Positions 30,938 through 42,871 of a stretch of DNA of 64,000 nt are shown here, in pieces. The stretch spans positions 74,116,705 through 74,180,704 of the forward strand of contig CP136067.1 in the NCBI GenBank assembly GCA_032622095.1. Reading direction: 5' to 3'. Positions within the stretch are counted from its first letter, which is position 1. Each line of letters opens with the position of its first letter. The DNA is from Siphonodentalium dalli. Lineage: Eukaryota > Mollusca > Scaphopoda > Gadilida > Siphonodentaliidae. The notes under the pieces were generated by a model, which was not told the DNA's origin, did not search any database, and saw nothing but the letters and a program-made list of their open reading frames with translations. The translations under genes and the position numbers were made by a program.

Positions 30938-32203
30938 ATGGCTTGGTATCCGTCGTCCGTGTGTTTGTGCATGGAGACGTCCATCAACAATTTCCATTAG
31001 CATGGGCTGCAGGTCGTACCTTTGGTCCGATCATTATGAAATTTGTCATGGCTGTTGACATTGACATGTAGATGGAAACGAATTATTTGGGGGTCATTCG
31101 GCCAAAAAACATGGCCGCCCACAGCCATCTTTGATTTTATTCTTTGCATGACTAAATCCTTTGGCATGGGCTACAGGTCGTACCTTTGGTCGGATCATCA
31201 TGATATTTGTCATGGATGTTAACATTGACATGTAGATGGGAGCACAAGTCATTTTGGGGTGATTTGGCCATAAAACTTGGCTGCTGGCAGCCATCTTGGA
31301 GTTTACTCTTTGTATGACTAATCGTTTGGCATGGGCTACAAGTCGTACCTTTGGTCGGATCATTATGAAATTTGTGATGGCTATTGACATGTGGATGGGA
31401 ACGAGTCGTTTTGGGGTCATCTTGGATTTAACAATTCAATCCATTAGCACGGGCTACAAGCCAGAGTGTTTGTCTGATCTTCATGAAATTTGTCGTAGAT
31501 CATCAGGGAACGAGTCATTTTGGGTCCTATGCCATAAAACATGGCCACTGGCAGCCATCTTGGATTTTACTCTTTGCATGACTAAATCCTTTGGCACAGG
31601 CTACAGGTCGTACCTTTGCTCGAATCATTATGAACTTTATCATGACTGTTGACATTGACATGAAGATGGGAACGAGTCATTTTTGGGGTCATTCGGCAAA
31701 AAACATGGCCACCAGCTGCCATCTTGGATTTCAAAATTCAATTCATCATTCCATTTATTGCTCATCAGAAATATTTACATGGCCGCTAGTGGCCATCAAA
31801 ATTCTACCCATTAGCACAGGCTTAAAGCCGGAGTGTTCGTCTGATCATCATGAAATTTGTCGTGGATGTAAATATTAACATCTAGATGGGAACAAATCAT
31901 TTTGGGTCATTCTGCCATAAAACATGGCTACCGACAGCCATCTTGGTTTTTACTCTTTGATTGACTAAATTCTTTGGCATGGGCTACAGGTCTTACCTTT
32001 CGTCAGATCATCATGAAATTTGTCATGGATGTTACATTGACATGTAGATGGGAACGAGTCATTTTGGGGTCATTCGGCAAAAAACGTGGCCAGCAACTGC
32101 CATCTTGGATTTCAAAATTCAATTCATTATTCCATTTTATTGCTCATCATAAATATTTACTTCTTCGCAAAGTTGAGCTACAGTTTCATGGGCACTTTCA
32201 TTT
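30938..32203 (+). mobile_element. Pearl/HINE-like element with about seven cores
   Basis: The 5' part (GGCTTGGTATCCGTCGTCCG, TCCATCAACAATTTCC) matches the 5' part of the 59819 element. Cores of about 165 bp repeat GGATCATTATGAAATTTGTC, GGCAGCCATCTTGGATTTTA and CTCTTTGCATGACTAAATCC, again in A and B subtypes. The tail is GTTGAGCTACAGTTTCATGG followed by GCACTTTCATT. Confidence 0.75.
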
Positions 32204-32379
32204 TTATCCAAGCCACGCTAGCATGCTCTACTAATTGTGTGGTACAAGTATTTGGATTGTTCCTTTTTTTTCATATTGCCCTGGCAATATTTGCTTACAT
32301 GGAGTCAGAGAATAATGACTTTGTTCCTTTACATGGGAATCATCCTCTTTATATGTTCTACCACAATGAGATATGTTAG
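32191..32379 (+). CDS. Small ORF in inverted-repeat arm 1 (hydrophobic, unknown)
   Basis: It reads GTFIFIQATLACSTNCVVQV, then FGLFLFFHIALAIFAYMESE, then NNDFVPLHGNHPLYMFYHNE and IC before TAG. One possible membrane segment (CVVQVFGLFLFFHIALAIFAY) is followed by a polar tail. The minus-strand copy (33307-33549) preserves the frame with only a few substitutions (A/V, T/A, F/C, A/T). No known family was recognised. It may be a relic of a transposon gene or an open frame preserved by chance. Confidence 0.3.
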   Translation, partial: GTFIFIQATLACSTNCVVQVFGLFLFFHIALAIFAYMESENNDFVPLHGNHPLYMFYHNEIC

Positions 32380-33495
32380 CTGATGACATCTGACCTTATT
32401 GAACTCTTGCAAATTGGTGTTTGTTTTCACTCTCAGTTCTCATTTTTGATGCATAAATACTGAGAGAAAGTGGCAACAAGCCATATTTCCAACTAATCCT
32501 GAAAAATTACCCATCATAATTATGGCCAAGTGAATTTCAATTTCAATATACTTCATGCCCCGAACTTCTACTGACTTGTAATTCTTATTTAATTATATTT
32601 GGCAAAACATTTGGTTGCCTGAAGCTACTGTATGTATCATAGCATGCATTAATAAACACATATGTTAAAGTATGATTTGTTCTCCAGATTTGTGTGTTTA
32701 TTATACATATCGCAGTTTAATAGTGTCAATAGCTTTCTGAAATTAATGCTATAATTGTCTGCGGATGAAACTTTATTGATACTATCTGTGACATTTGTGG
32801 CTAGAGAAATATTCCTGTGGTGAATATTTATTCTAGGAATTTGTAACATTCAAGTTAGAATGAATATCTGATAAATTAATCAGACATATTTATTGTGACG
32901 CACATAATTTCTATGTCATATTGTTATCTTCCACACAGCTAAGCTCATTTCTCTGTTTGATCGATCTAGAAAAATTCTGGTCCTATGATTTTGATGCACT
33001 AGAAATTTGTAGTTAGGTATCTGGGTATACACTTGTGCTCTTACCTCTAGGTGTATTTTTAAATAATTTAATCATATATCAAAAACTGTCAATCCACGGA
33101 ATACTATAAATCAATTGGTTGTCACACACAGCAATGCCCTAAATAATCGACTCCTTAACCACAGCAGAATTATGGGTAATTTTTCAGGATTAGTTGGAAA
33201 TATGGCTTGTTGCCACTTTCTCTCAGTATTTATGCATCAAAAATGAGGACTCAGTGTGAAAACAAACACCAATTTGTAAGAGTTCAATAAGGTCAGTTGT
33301 CATCAGCTAACATATCTCATTGTGATAGAACATATAAAGAGGATGATTCCCATGTAAAGGAACAAAGTCATTATTCTCTGACTCCATGTAAGCAAATATT
33401 GTCAGGGCAATATGACAAAAAAGGAACAATCCAAATACTTGTACCACACAATTAGCAGAGCATACTAGAGTGGCTTGGATAAAAATGAAAGTGCC
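32191..33495. repeat. Inverted repeat, 324-bp arms with a 658-bp spacer
   Basis: Arm 1 is 32191-32514 and arm 2 is 33173-33495. They are about 93-95% identical in inverted orientation and share GGATTGTTCCTTTTTT, GCAATATTTGCTTACATGGA and CCATATTTCC. Each arm carries the same small ORF. Arm 2 lies inside the TA-type MITE at 33129-33592. Confidence 0.85.
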
Positions 33496-33592
33496 TATGA
33501 TGAATGGCAACAAGCCATATTTCCGCCTAAATCCTGAAAAATTACCCATAATTCTGCTGTGGTCAAGGAGTTGATTATTTAGGACATTACTG
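33129..33592. mobile_element. Tc1/mariner-type MITE, long copy
   Basis: The ends are CAGCAATGCCCTAAATAATC and GATTATTTAGGACATTACTG, inverted repeats of about 85 bp. TA follows on the right; the left dinucleotide is CA, probably a mutated TA. The interior carries the small-ORF segment. The short copy of the same family is at 41178-41332. Confidence 0.75.
33307..33549 (-). CDS. Small ORF in inverted-repeat arm 2 (hydrophobic, unknown)
   Basis: It is 80 codons. The last 62 residues match the ORF of arm 1, and the first 18 (MGNFSGFRRKYGLLPFII) are read through the MITE end. It has the same membrane-segment candidate and the same C-terminus (HPLYMFYHNEIC). Its function is unknown. Confidence 0.3.
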   Translation of the reverse strand: MGNFSGFRRKYGLLPFIIGTFIFIQATLVCSANCVVQVFGLFLFCHIALTIFAYMESENNDFVPLHGNHPLYMFYHNEIC

Positions 33593-33599
33593 TAGAGCT

Positions 33600-33950
33600 A
33601 TTAAGGTTATTTCTTGATAAATCTAAATTTCTTTATTACTTTTTGCTGCAGAAATGACAGCAGCAACGAGTGATATGACTATGCCTATATACTCGCATTT
33701 GCATGATCACTTGCCACTAGCCAATAAAAAAACGTTCAATTGATGACACCACTTGATCAATCGATGGAAAGTTTTTCGCTCGTTTCACCAACTACTTTAT
33801 ATGGTGGTTCTTCTGCAAACTGACGGATTAAATTATAAGAAATAACTCTGCTCTATGCACCTTATAGAATTTGTCTTCAAACTTTTTGGTTATAACTGCA
33901 TAACGGTAATCAAAATAAGGGTTATTTTTTAAATAACTATACAAAGTGGT
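33600..33950 (-). repeat. Dispersed repeat, inverted partner of 50745-51140
   Basis: It shares, in inverse orientation, GACAGCAGCAACGAGTGAT/ATCACTCG.TGCTGCTGTC, AAATTATAAGAAATAACTCT and AATTTGTCTTCAAACTTTT. About 75-80% identical by eye. Confidence 0.65.
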
Positions 33951-34172
33951 CCAATGTGTTCTACACTTGTAGATTTGTCATCGGGTTAAGAAAGTTCCAC
34001 GGTGGGTGGGATCATTTTGCCTTTTGCCATAGTTAATATCAAAGGCTGAGAAATAAGTCTTCAAATGTTTACAGAACTCAAGAAATCCCAACAACCACGA
34101 AAGTCATCCGGCAACAATTTCCAGTGACACAGATATTACACACGATCTCCAGAGTGGCTTCTACACTCTTGC

Positions 34173-34262
34173 AAGTAATTCATACAGTTTTAAAATGATG
34201 TTCTATACGTGGGCTTGAAGTAATTCATACAGTTTTAAAATGATGTTCTATACGTGGGCTTG
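34173..34262. repeat. 45-bp perfect tandem duplication
   Basis: The units at 34173-34217 and 34218-34262 are identical (AAGTAATTCATACAGTTTTA and on to GTGGGCTTG). Confidence 0.95.
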
Positions 34263-34867
34263 TCCTATCGCTAACAAGTTTCTGCAACTATATTGCTATT
34301 TTGGGGCAATTGTACACCAATACTTTCAATTTGACTCGACACTTGTCACGTGATAAATTCCAGCTTAGAATTTAGATACATCATGGCTGGGTTTCCGATG
34401 ATACACCTTGTTTCAACTATGCAGAAAAATATTAAATTATCCATTCCCTTGAAACAGGTTCATTAGTTAATGAACACTCAATAAGACCCCTATTGAATAT
34501 TCTTATAGAATATAGGTAATGCCCTGTTTTGAAAATCCATCAGTCTAAATTGTGCTTTAATGTTAATAAATGAATAAACTTCCAACCATTGTTTAGACAA
34601 GGGATGGGTTATATTTGTAGCAGTATATTTTGGCCTCTTTTGTAAATATTATATTAATATAAATTGAACTCCTTGCTCAATTTAAAAAAAAAAAAATTTA
34701 AACTAACACCATTATAACTTCCGCTTTGTAGGAAGGCTGTAGAACATTTTCGTCTATGAAATGAGGTTTTTAGCACTCTTGTAAATAACATCCAGGAAGA
34801 ATTATCAGCAGTGCCATGCTGAGCAACTCTTCCTTAAATTTGTTGCTTCCTTTGGGGAACATATGGT

Positions 34868-35107
34868 ACAAGTTACAAGTACACCAAACACATGTAAACA
34901 CAACAAACGTTGCTTGAGGATTTCACCCAGCTCTGATAGACACATTTTTTCCGCAATGTTATGAAAGTCTAATGACTATCAATTAAAGCTTTTTGTGTAT
35001 GTGATATACTGATTTATCCTAAAAGCAAATCATTTACTATGCACTTTTTAAAAGTATGTATAAACAACCAAAATAAAAAAAATGTAAAGAGGGAAATCTG
35101 ATCTCAA
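34868..35107 (+). repeat. 240-bp direct repeat, copy 1
   Basis: It is about 98% identical to 37703-37944, with four substitutions and one 2-bp indel. It begins ACAAGTTACAAGTACACC and ends GGGAAATCTGATCTCAA. Same orientation, 2.8 kb apart. Confidence 0.92.
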
Positions 35108-35153
35108 CATGGTATCCATTGACATGGTTCTAATATCCCTTTCATAACTGGAG

Positions 35154-35379
35154 CTGCGCTGGTGCAGTAAAACAGATCCTGTGCCAGCGCATTCTCTTAT
35201 GCGAGTCTCCATATTTTACCCATAAATTCTAATAATTTGTTTTATTATATACATTTGTCTATAATATTTCATAACATATACTCTATGATTCAACACCAAA
35301 ACTCTAAATTATGAATCCGATCATAGTAATTTATAACTCCAATGGATGGGTTAAATATCTGCCAATCGTGATCGGCCTC
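35154..35379 (+). repeat. Dispersed repeat ending in AATCGTGATCGGCCTC, copy 2
   Basis: Partner of 3267-3482, same strand. See that entry for the shared text. Confidence 0.7.
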
Positions 35380-35824
35380 AGTTTTTGCATTGTCCAGATG
35401 ATAATTTCAGCAATATTCAAAGGTTCACATTTGAGAAGCTATTAAAATGCCTAATACATGTAGGGCTGATATATAAGTTGTACACATATATAATCATGCT
35501 AGCTGAAACAGGCTCCCTTTGGGAGCATTTATTCAGCGTCGTAGGGGCCTGTGGCTCCTTTGTGCGCTTTGCACACATGACAGACACTTCCTACACTTTT
35601 ATATATACAAATAATTGTATTGATCATATTATTATGCTACTTCAATATATATCCTCGGGGAAAGTAGGTTAACTTTTTTGGTTCTGATATAAGCCTGTAG
35701 TCGGCTTATGGCCGTTATTATGTTAGGGATGGCGCAGGCCACAGTGAAATCACATCTATAAAGAGCATACATCTGGTGCTGAAATAGGCCCATAGTGAGC
35801 TTATTTGTTTTTTTGTTATTTATT

Positions 35825-35995
35825 TAATTAAAAATGTTTAAATCAAAATTTTGAAAAACTAATGCCGTTATATAAACCTCCGCCTGGGTACCCAGAGTCA
35901 CCACACAAAATTTGGTTGAAATCGGATCAGCTGTCTGGGAGAAAAATCTGGACAGACAGACAGACGGACAGACAGATCATACTCTTTATATATAG
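35825..35995 (+). repeat. F3 repeat with GACAGACAGACGGACAGACA
   Basis: It contains AAAACTAATGCCGTTATATA, GGGTACCCAGAGTCACCACA, CAAAATTTGGTTGAAATCGG and a GACAGACA microsatellite, ending CTTTATATATAGAT. An inverted copy lies at 42036-42190. Confidence 0.75.
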
Positions 35996-35999
35996 ATAA

Positions 36000-36900
36000 A
36001 AACTTGTAATACTTTGTATGCGAAGATCTGATCATATTGACTGGATATCTGCCCCTGGATAGGATAAGTTATCGTTATTAAATTCATGATTTGTGAACAC
36101 TGATATCTGAGGCAGCACTGCCATGCCAAATGGAATAACTGTTCTTATCAGTGCATGCTCTGATGCCAAACCTATAAATCTCCTGTAGAGTAGCTGCCCT
36201 TGAACTGATCACTGCCATCAACTTCTTTCAGTCTCATCATTCTATTCTCACGCAATTCATAAAAATGGATTCTTGCCAAGCTGAGCCGCAGGTATCTCCG
36301 TGAAGAGTCTTTGATATTTTACATTTGACTGCACAAAATGCATGCTCATGCAGCTTGATTTGTTATTTAGTAAAGGATCAAAACTTATCATACGCGCTAG
36401 GGAATAGCCATCCTCTCCTCAATGTCTCCTCAATTATAAAGCTCAAGGTCTTTGTAAAAAGTTTCTAGTAGAAACAAAACTTATTGGAATACCTATTTAT
36501 TATTATTATTCCATACATGTACTATTTACAACACATATTTTCAACCAAAACCTGATATCTGAATCTCTTGTGACAATCACGAGATATTCATTGAAGATAT
36601 ATTTTTAGCTACCGTCTGGCATGTACTGCACGATCAATCATCTGTTAATCCATCAATATATTTCTGCCGGAAATTTATGAATTAAAATGCGAATGTTTAT
36701 CATGTACCATGAAAATTAACTTTGAAAATAGTCCTGTTGACAATTTCAGAAATAGTTGATTCCGCTTTCAGGATTAGATTGATCTGATATTACTGTAAAA
36801 ATATATTGGTGGCCAGAGCTGTCTTTTGTTCATTATAAGATGATAAATTTTTATGAAATAACATGTAAATGGGTGTAACACTGTGTAATTTTCAAATTAC
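36000..36900. other. AT-rich intron-like stretch
   Basis: At 36100-36190 a degraded piece resembles the 35154 repeat (GCATGCTCTGATGCC). A short ATG-led frame at 36266 reaches a donor-like CAG|GTATCT after nine codons but has the wrong phase for the known exons. No gene is supported. Confidence 0.4.
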
Positions 36901-36929
36901 GGCAGTGTTTTTATAGCCCAATACAACCA

Positions 36930-37022
36930 TGCACCCATTACTATAATTTCCGCTTTCCATTGACTAATGAATGAAATTATCCCCTTTCCAAGTTAAGCTA
37001 CAGTGTCAATGACACTTTCATT
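36930..37022 (+). mobile_element. Pearl/HINE-like 3' tail
   Basis: The text TTATCCCCTTTCCAAGTTAA, GCTACAGTGTCAATGACACT and TTCATT is the tail without cores. Truncated copy, same orientation as the others. Confidence 0.65.
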
Positions 37023-37702
37023 TACTACAGAGGCTATAAGGGCTTGTCTACACAATCTCAAATAGGATATATAAAGCAAGCTACCATTCGTATATGCTAT
37101 AACCGAACAAAGCCATCTGCAAATGACATGCCTGGAATAAATGTCCGGTATTATAAAGTTTGCCCACTCTGTGAACCCATATGTAGCTCGCGAATACAGC
37201 TACATGATGGATCTTTGGATAATATGAAACACCCACCTGATCTTGTTTTTTTATTCAAGTTTTCTGCCACCATAGTTAAACAAATTTCGATAGAGCACCA
37301 TCATAGCAACAGAAAAATTTAAACAAAATCAGCAAAGCACCATTTCTCGAGGAGTAGTTCCCCAAGAGTATTAGATAAAGTATATTGTGTTGGTGCCTTC
37401 ATGGCAAGTTCATGCAGCTATGTGTATGCATGGTATATAAATGTCCCTATATCAAAGCATCAACATATTTTTATTAATACATAATTATATGCTTTCAGCA
37501 CTTTCTGATTGATTCCAGTCCTCAATCGCTATATATACATGTAGGTCTATTTCATGCTAAAATTTAGCAGACTTTAGATTACATCTGGGTTTATATGCCA
37601 TGTCAGAAGAACTGAACTAGCTGTGCTACTTTGTCGAAGCAGTTGTTACAAGCCATTGGCATTTTGTTGTAAGCATATATAAATATATACAAGTAAACCG
37701 TT

Positions 37703-37944
37703 ACAAGTTACAAGTACACCAAACACATGTAAAGACAACAAACGTTGCTTGAGGATTTCACCCAGCTCTGATAGACACATTTTTCCCGCAATGTTATGAA
37801 AGTCTAATGACTATCAATTAAAGCTTTTTGTGTATATGTGATATACTGATTTATCCTAAAAGCAAATCATTTACTATGCACTTTTTAAAAGCATGTATAA
37901 ACAACCAAAATAAAAAAAATGTAAAAAGGGAAATCTGATCTCAA
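37703..37944 (+). repeat. 240-bp direct repeat, copy 2
   Basis: See 34868-35107. The near identity suggests a recent duplication or two insertions of one family. Confidence 0.92.
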
Positions 37945-39570
37945 ACCGTTCAATTTCATGATAGTTTGAGTTTTCACATATTAAAGTGAATTTTTTTATT
38001 TTTCAGTATAAACCATCATGCATGCAACCCAATCACTCTGGAATGAACTCAAACTAAACATCTTTATGATGTATGCAGACAATTTGGTTTTGCTTTAGAC
38101 CCTCATTGGGGTGGAGGAGACCAATGTTGCCATGTCCTTGGTCACAGTGTCCCCCAATGGTTTAATCTATCTACCATACATAACTAACATATCAACATGA
38201 GCTCATAGTTCACATAAACCCATAATGATAACATCAGTCATCCATGCATGTGCACATACATCTTTATCAGCCAACAACTTCCTATTGGGCCGAGGTACTA
38301 AAGGACTTCCGATTGGGCCATAATGAACTTACACAGCTTATGCAACAGTTGCACTCTGTAGTGCAGTGGCTCTGGTGTACACCAGCCATCAATATTACTC
38401 TCCTCTGACTCTGCTGAAGCACATATGATAATACAGCAGTTGCCTCCCTCTACTAATTATTGATTTCTCTGGGATGCTGGCCTTGTCAGTTAAACACAGG
38501 AAGTAGTGTGGTAATGCATGATAAATACATTCCTGTTAGATGGATTTGTACTACGGAAATGTGTAATATTCTACATGTGGAAGGATTTAATACCACAGTG
38601 AAATTCCAGAATATCCTCTGTTTATAGTGTTTGTATGTACACAAGACATGTGGTTACAACAGTATGTTGACAGTTGTTAGTATGCATTGTCTTCACACAC
38701 AGTTGATTATTGACTGGCCAACACCTATCTTCCACATTAACCTAAAAAAAACCTGTGGATTTAGCATGTAATAACAGTTACACAGTTTTGTTATTATTTG
38801 AGAATTCTGACATATTGCTCATTGTCGAGTGTATATGAGTATAAGAGGAAATTCACATTTATTGATTACTTTTAGATTAATATCAGAACTCTGTGGTGTT
38901 TACAAATATTGACAAATATATATTGACATCAATGCATCACCACTATCATCATCATGTCCTGCTTTACAATGTGAACGCATTTAGCTTCAATGGGATAAGT
39001 TGAATGTTGATTTAATAGGTCCTATCAAATGTGTGTGACTTTTCTCATCTAATTTATTAACTTCCCACCTTTGGACAAGGAATTTATTAGCTGATTCCTG
39101 CTGATCTGATTGTTCTCCACTCCTACACTGATAAGGCTCAGGGAATGTTCTGATCACAGCCAGTACTCTGTATACACAACATAATTATATACTTTTTATG
39201 TATCATTTGGAGGCTATGTTTTTCAGGATATAATATTGATGTGTTTTATCTGGAAATTTCAAGGATTTATAAAAAAACAATTGGCTCAGTATATTACATT
39301 GTATTACAAACATATATACATGTAGATAAATCAAATCTTCTCAGGTAAGTTGACTTATATATAGTTTATAAAAGGCCAAACATAACTATGCCCACGTTTC
39401 CTGGTGTTTCTGGTCATGCTGAGGCTCATAAAAAGATCTGAACATGTTAGATTTCCGATTATTAGACTGTGTGATTTCAGCGTTATATAGATTAGGTTTA
39501 TATATAAGACAAGTGTCTATATTGCCATTTATTAATTTCATGTATGAATACAGTATGATGTATTTCAACT
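37945..39570. other. Stretch without recognised genes
   Basis: A possible acceptor, TTTTTTTATTTTTCAG, at about 38006 leads into a frame that stops within 20 codons, so it is not supported. No repeat in the window was paired with this stretch. Confidence 0.4.
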
Positions 39571-39576
39571 GAGGAA

Positions 39577-39664
39577 AACATGAGTAATCTATGTAAACCA
39601 ATGGCCACATTTATATATCAAACATGAGTAATCTATGTAAACCAATGGCCACATTTATATATCA
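39577..39664. repeat. 44-bp perfect tandem duplication
   Basis: The units at 39577-39620 and 39621-39664 are identical (AACATGAGTAATCTATGTAA and on to ATTTATATATCA). Confidence 0.95.
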
Positions 39665-39739
39665 AACGTGCTGTTCATTATTGTCCCTCGTAAAATTTCA
39701 TAGGAATATTATAATTGGCATGTCTGCCCATCCGTCTAT

Positions 39740-40300
39740 GCATCCATCAGTTTGGTTTATCCAGATGATAACTTAATAAATATTCAACAGAATTTCTTGA
39801 TATTTGGTACATGTTAATATTTGAGAAGATGCAGGCTAATTTCAAATTAGGTCACAGTCCGTTGATTTTTTATGCAGTTTATATGCACTGTTATATTTGA
39901 TACTTGGTTCACATTTGAGAAGATGCAGGCCAATTTGAATTTGGTCACTGTCCAATGATTTTTGACAGAGTTATGCTCCTTTTCCGACTTAGAAATTGCT
40001 GTTTTCGGGTGTCCGGATGGTACAGAGAGCAATATTCAACAGAATTTTTTTATATTTGATAGTTGGTTCACATTTGAGAAGATGCAGTCCAAGTTCAAAA
40101 TTGCTCACCGTTGGCGTTCAGAGTTTATATGCCCATTTTTCAGCTTGGAAATAATTAATTTTTGGATTGTCCGGATGATAACTTGAACAATGTTTAACAA
40201 AATTAAATTTTGGGAAATGGTTTACAGATCAGAAAACACAGGTCAAGTTCCAAATTAGTCATAGTCCAATGAATTATGATGGACTTATGTGCCATTTCCT
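39740..40300 (+). repeat. Degenerate tandem repeat, about 120-145 bp unit
   Basis: Units share TCCGGATG.TA, ATATTCAACAGAATTT, TTTGAGAAGATGCAGGC and GGTCACAGTCC.TTGATTTTT, at about 39760, 39900, 40015 and 40175. Related text occurs at 43860-44060 (AATACAGGTCAAATTTGAAT). Confidence 0.65.
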
Positions 40301-41177
40301 TATTTAGATTCATGAGCTTTATACGTCGGTTATAAAACCCCAAATTTGGTGCACCTACTACAACTTACAACTCACAATACGATTCATAGCAATATTCCTT
40401 ATTTGGTATGTATATATAGGTTAGGATCAAATAATAACTATCGGAAAATACTCATATTATGTACACGTTTTCTGTCTGATCATTTCCCAATCATGAAGTA
40501 ACGTGGATCATCTTGATTTTGAACTGACATGGTTCGATTAAAATAAAATTTGGTGTGATTTGAATGCGATTGTGCCAATAATTTTGTTCTACACATACCA
40601 CAGCGCAACAGAACATTTTCATTGGAGAACAGTAGTTCCAAGTGTTTTTCAATAACCAAGGGTACAAATGTGAAAAATACATGCAATGTATGCGATATTT
40701 ATGATTGGCATGAGAACAACATCTGTGTATTATATAATATTCTTTCTGTTTATTGCGGTTTTAGTGGATGTGACTATTTTAACACCTATATCCACAGGGA
40801 AGGCCGTCCATATCTATAAAAAAGCCATGTCCCCAAAAGACATCTTGTAAGTGTGGGATGTGGGGTCTGCAACTTTTTATTAGACAGCAGTGAATCCGTT
40901 GAAAAGTCCTGGTTGAGTGGATTACCAGAATGACCAACATATGTATTTATTTAGCCTGATGTTTATACCAGAAGTCCCGGGGCTACCGGAATATGATTAC
41001 TAGGTGTAGCGATTGAATCATTCAGCCTCTAATTATGATTTATAATATCAGTCAATTTCAACATGCAATGTTACCTGAGGTTAGATTTCTAATTTAGGTT
41101 TCAACCCTGTTGGTGGTGTTTACTGGTAACAAATATTTGTATGCAACAATCATATTATAAATTTAAATCTATATATA

Positions 41178-41332
41178 CAGTAATGCCCTAAATAATCGAC
41201 TCCTTAACCACAGCAGAATTATGAGAGCTTTCCGATGAATGGCAACAAGCCATATTTCAGACTAAAATCCTGAAAATTACCCATATATAAATTCTGCTGT
41301 GTTTTAGGAGTCGATTATTTAGGGCATTACTG
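41178..41332. mobile_element. 155-bp Tc1/mariner-type MITE flanked by TA
   Basis: TA|CAGTAATGCCCTAAATAAT ... ATTATTTAGGGCATTACTG|TA. The inverted ends are about 50 bp long and nearly perfect. CAGT starts next to TA are typical of Tc1/mariner (pogo/Tigger-like) elements. The interior, GATGAATGGCAACAAGCCAT, matches the long copy at 33497. Confidence 0.85.
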
Positions 41333-41334
41333 TA

Positions 41335-42038
41335 TCTACTATATATTTTGAGACTTCCGTATATGTGTATATTTGTCCTCTATAGACTCGAAAACGGCTG
41401 GACCGATCGAGACCAAACTTCCCATCTAAGGGTAAAAACCCACAGGAATGGTCGTCGCGGCGTTTTGGAGAAGATCTGAGCACCCGTTCTCCACCCTCAG
41501 TCACAAAAAACGGCACAGTGGGGTTAATCGCGTTGATAGTTAAAGAGCGTTCGTATCCGCAGTGTCGTTGATAAAGAGCGTATGCGTGTAATGTGATTCT
41601 TACGTCTGGGTCTGGGCGTGTGCGTGTAAGACTGTATCCAGACATGAGCGTGTTGTGTGACGTACTTTAATAGGGCTTCCTAGGAACGGGGGAGATTTTC
41701 ATCGGGTCAGTTTTTCCGCCCGAGGTGATCTTCACCTTGAAACTGGTACCCACAAATGATATAAATGTGTGTGTCCTTTACAGACTCGAACCGATTGAGC
41801 TCAAACTTGCTACCTACGGGAAGTGTCATGGACGGGTTAAATTGTGACCCCGACCTGACCTTGACCTTAAAAATTATCAATTCAAGGTCAAATCGGGTAA
41901 AATTGAAAAACAAAAAATTAAATTAAAAAGGCACAATTAACTCATTGAAAAACAAAAAAAATTAAATTAAAAAATTAATTAAAAAAATAAAAAATTGTCA
42001 TGTTTCTGACGATTGCGGCAGTGGCGGGTTAACCTGCT
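41335..42038 (-). mobile_element. F1 canonical repeat, inverted copy
   Basis: The minus strand starts CTAGCAGGTTAACCCGCCAC and ends CTCAAAATATATAGTAGATA. The internal blocks occur in the same order as at 19803-20474. It directly abuts the MITE on its left and an F3 repeat on its right. Confidence 0.8.
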
Positions 42039-42190
42039 AGTATATATATAAAAGAGTAGGATCTGTATGTCTGTCTGTCTGAATTTACCTCCCAGACTGG
42101 ATAGATTTCAACCAAATTTGGTGTGGTGACTCAGGGTAACCTGGCAGATGTTATAACGGTGTTAGTTTTTCAAAATTTTGATTTAATTTA
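42036..42190 (-). repeat. F3 repeat, inverted copy
   Basis: Reverse of 35825-35995: TATGTCTGTCTGTCTG, CAACCAAATTTGGTGTGGTG, ACTCAGGGTAACCTGG and GTGTTAGTTTTTCAAAATTT. Confidence 0.75.
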
Positions 42191-42269
42191 AAGGAATATG
42201 ATCCTGAAAAAATATTACTATTTTCTTCCCATATACTGATAATATATATATTGTATTCAGGCGCTGAAA

Positions 42270-42610
42270 GAGGAGCGGCAGCAAAATTCTTTGTCGCCTA
42301 TTTCCACCAAACTTTATATACATAATAATCTCCATGATATAAGGAATCTACTGGTGTGGTTTAAAGATGTCAAAAGTTTGAGTCAGGGGTGCACGGAAGG
42401 GGAGGGGGGCACCAAAATTTATAAAAATATTTTTAGCTCCAATTTCTATCAATTTGATACACATTCTTGTTCATGATACAAGGAATCTAATCATGACTTT
42501 TGGAACCACCCCATCGAAACCCGATTTTAAACTTCTGTTTAGAATGACTTACATGTATCGTCTAGGGTCTCTATGGCACCCCTGCACCCCCAAGGATTTA
42601 CCTTCACTTG
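42270..42610 (+). repeat. Degenerate tandem repeat with ATGATA(T/C)AAGGAATCTA
   Basis: Two units (42290-42410 and 42440-42600) share TCAATTTGATACA.ATTCT, CATGATACAAGGAATCTA and GGGTGCACGG/CACCCCTGCACCC. A related segment lies at 6175-6400 (TTGATACATATTCTTCTCCA, GACATGAGGAGTCT). Confidence 0.6.
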
Positions 42611-42871
42611 ACTCATTTTCTTCCTTATTATGTCCCTCAACTGTTAAGCATTGTTAACACAAAAAAGTCGCTGTATAGACACCAGACAAGATAGAAAATT
42701 CGGACAGAACTTTGTAACTGAAATGAGAGGGGGGCATATTATAAAGTATATATGAATAAATTATTCGTAAGGCACTCGGACCGGTTTCATTGCTAAATGC
42801 AACTCGTCAGCGAGATTCTGTTTGGAAGTGTGATGAGCAAACAAATAATATCCTTTATATAGTGTTGCTAT

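Noticed and set aside
30645-32234. Plus-strand ORFs with recurring DHHEICHGC-like text
   Set aside because: They are translations of the pearl-like cores and change frame with every core.
36266-36292. Nine-codon ATG frame reaching CAG|GTATCT
   Set aside because: Phase 0 does not fit the 48010 exon, and there is no other support.
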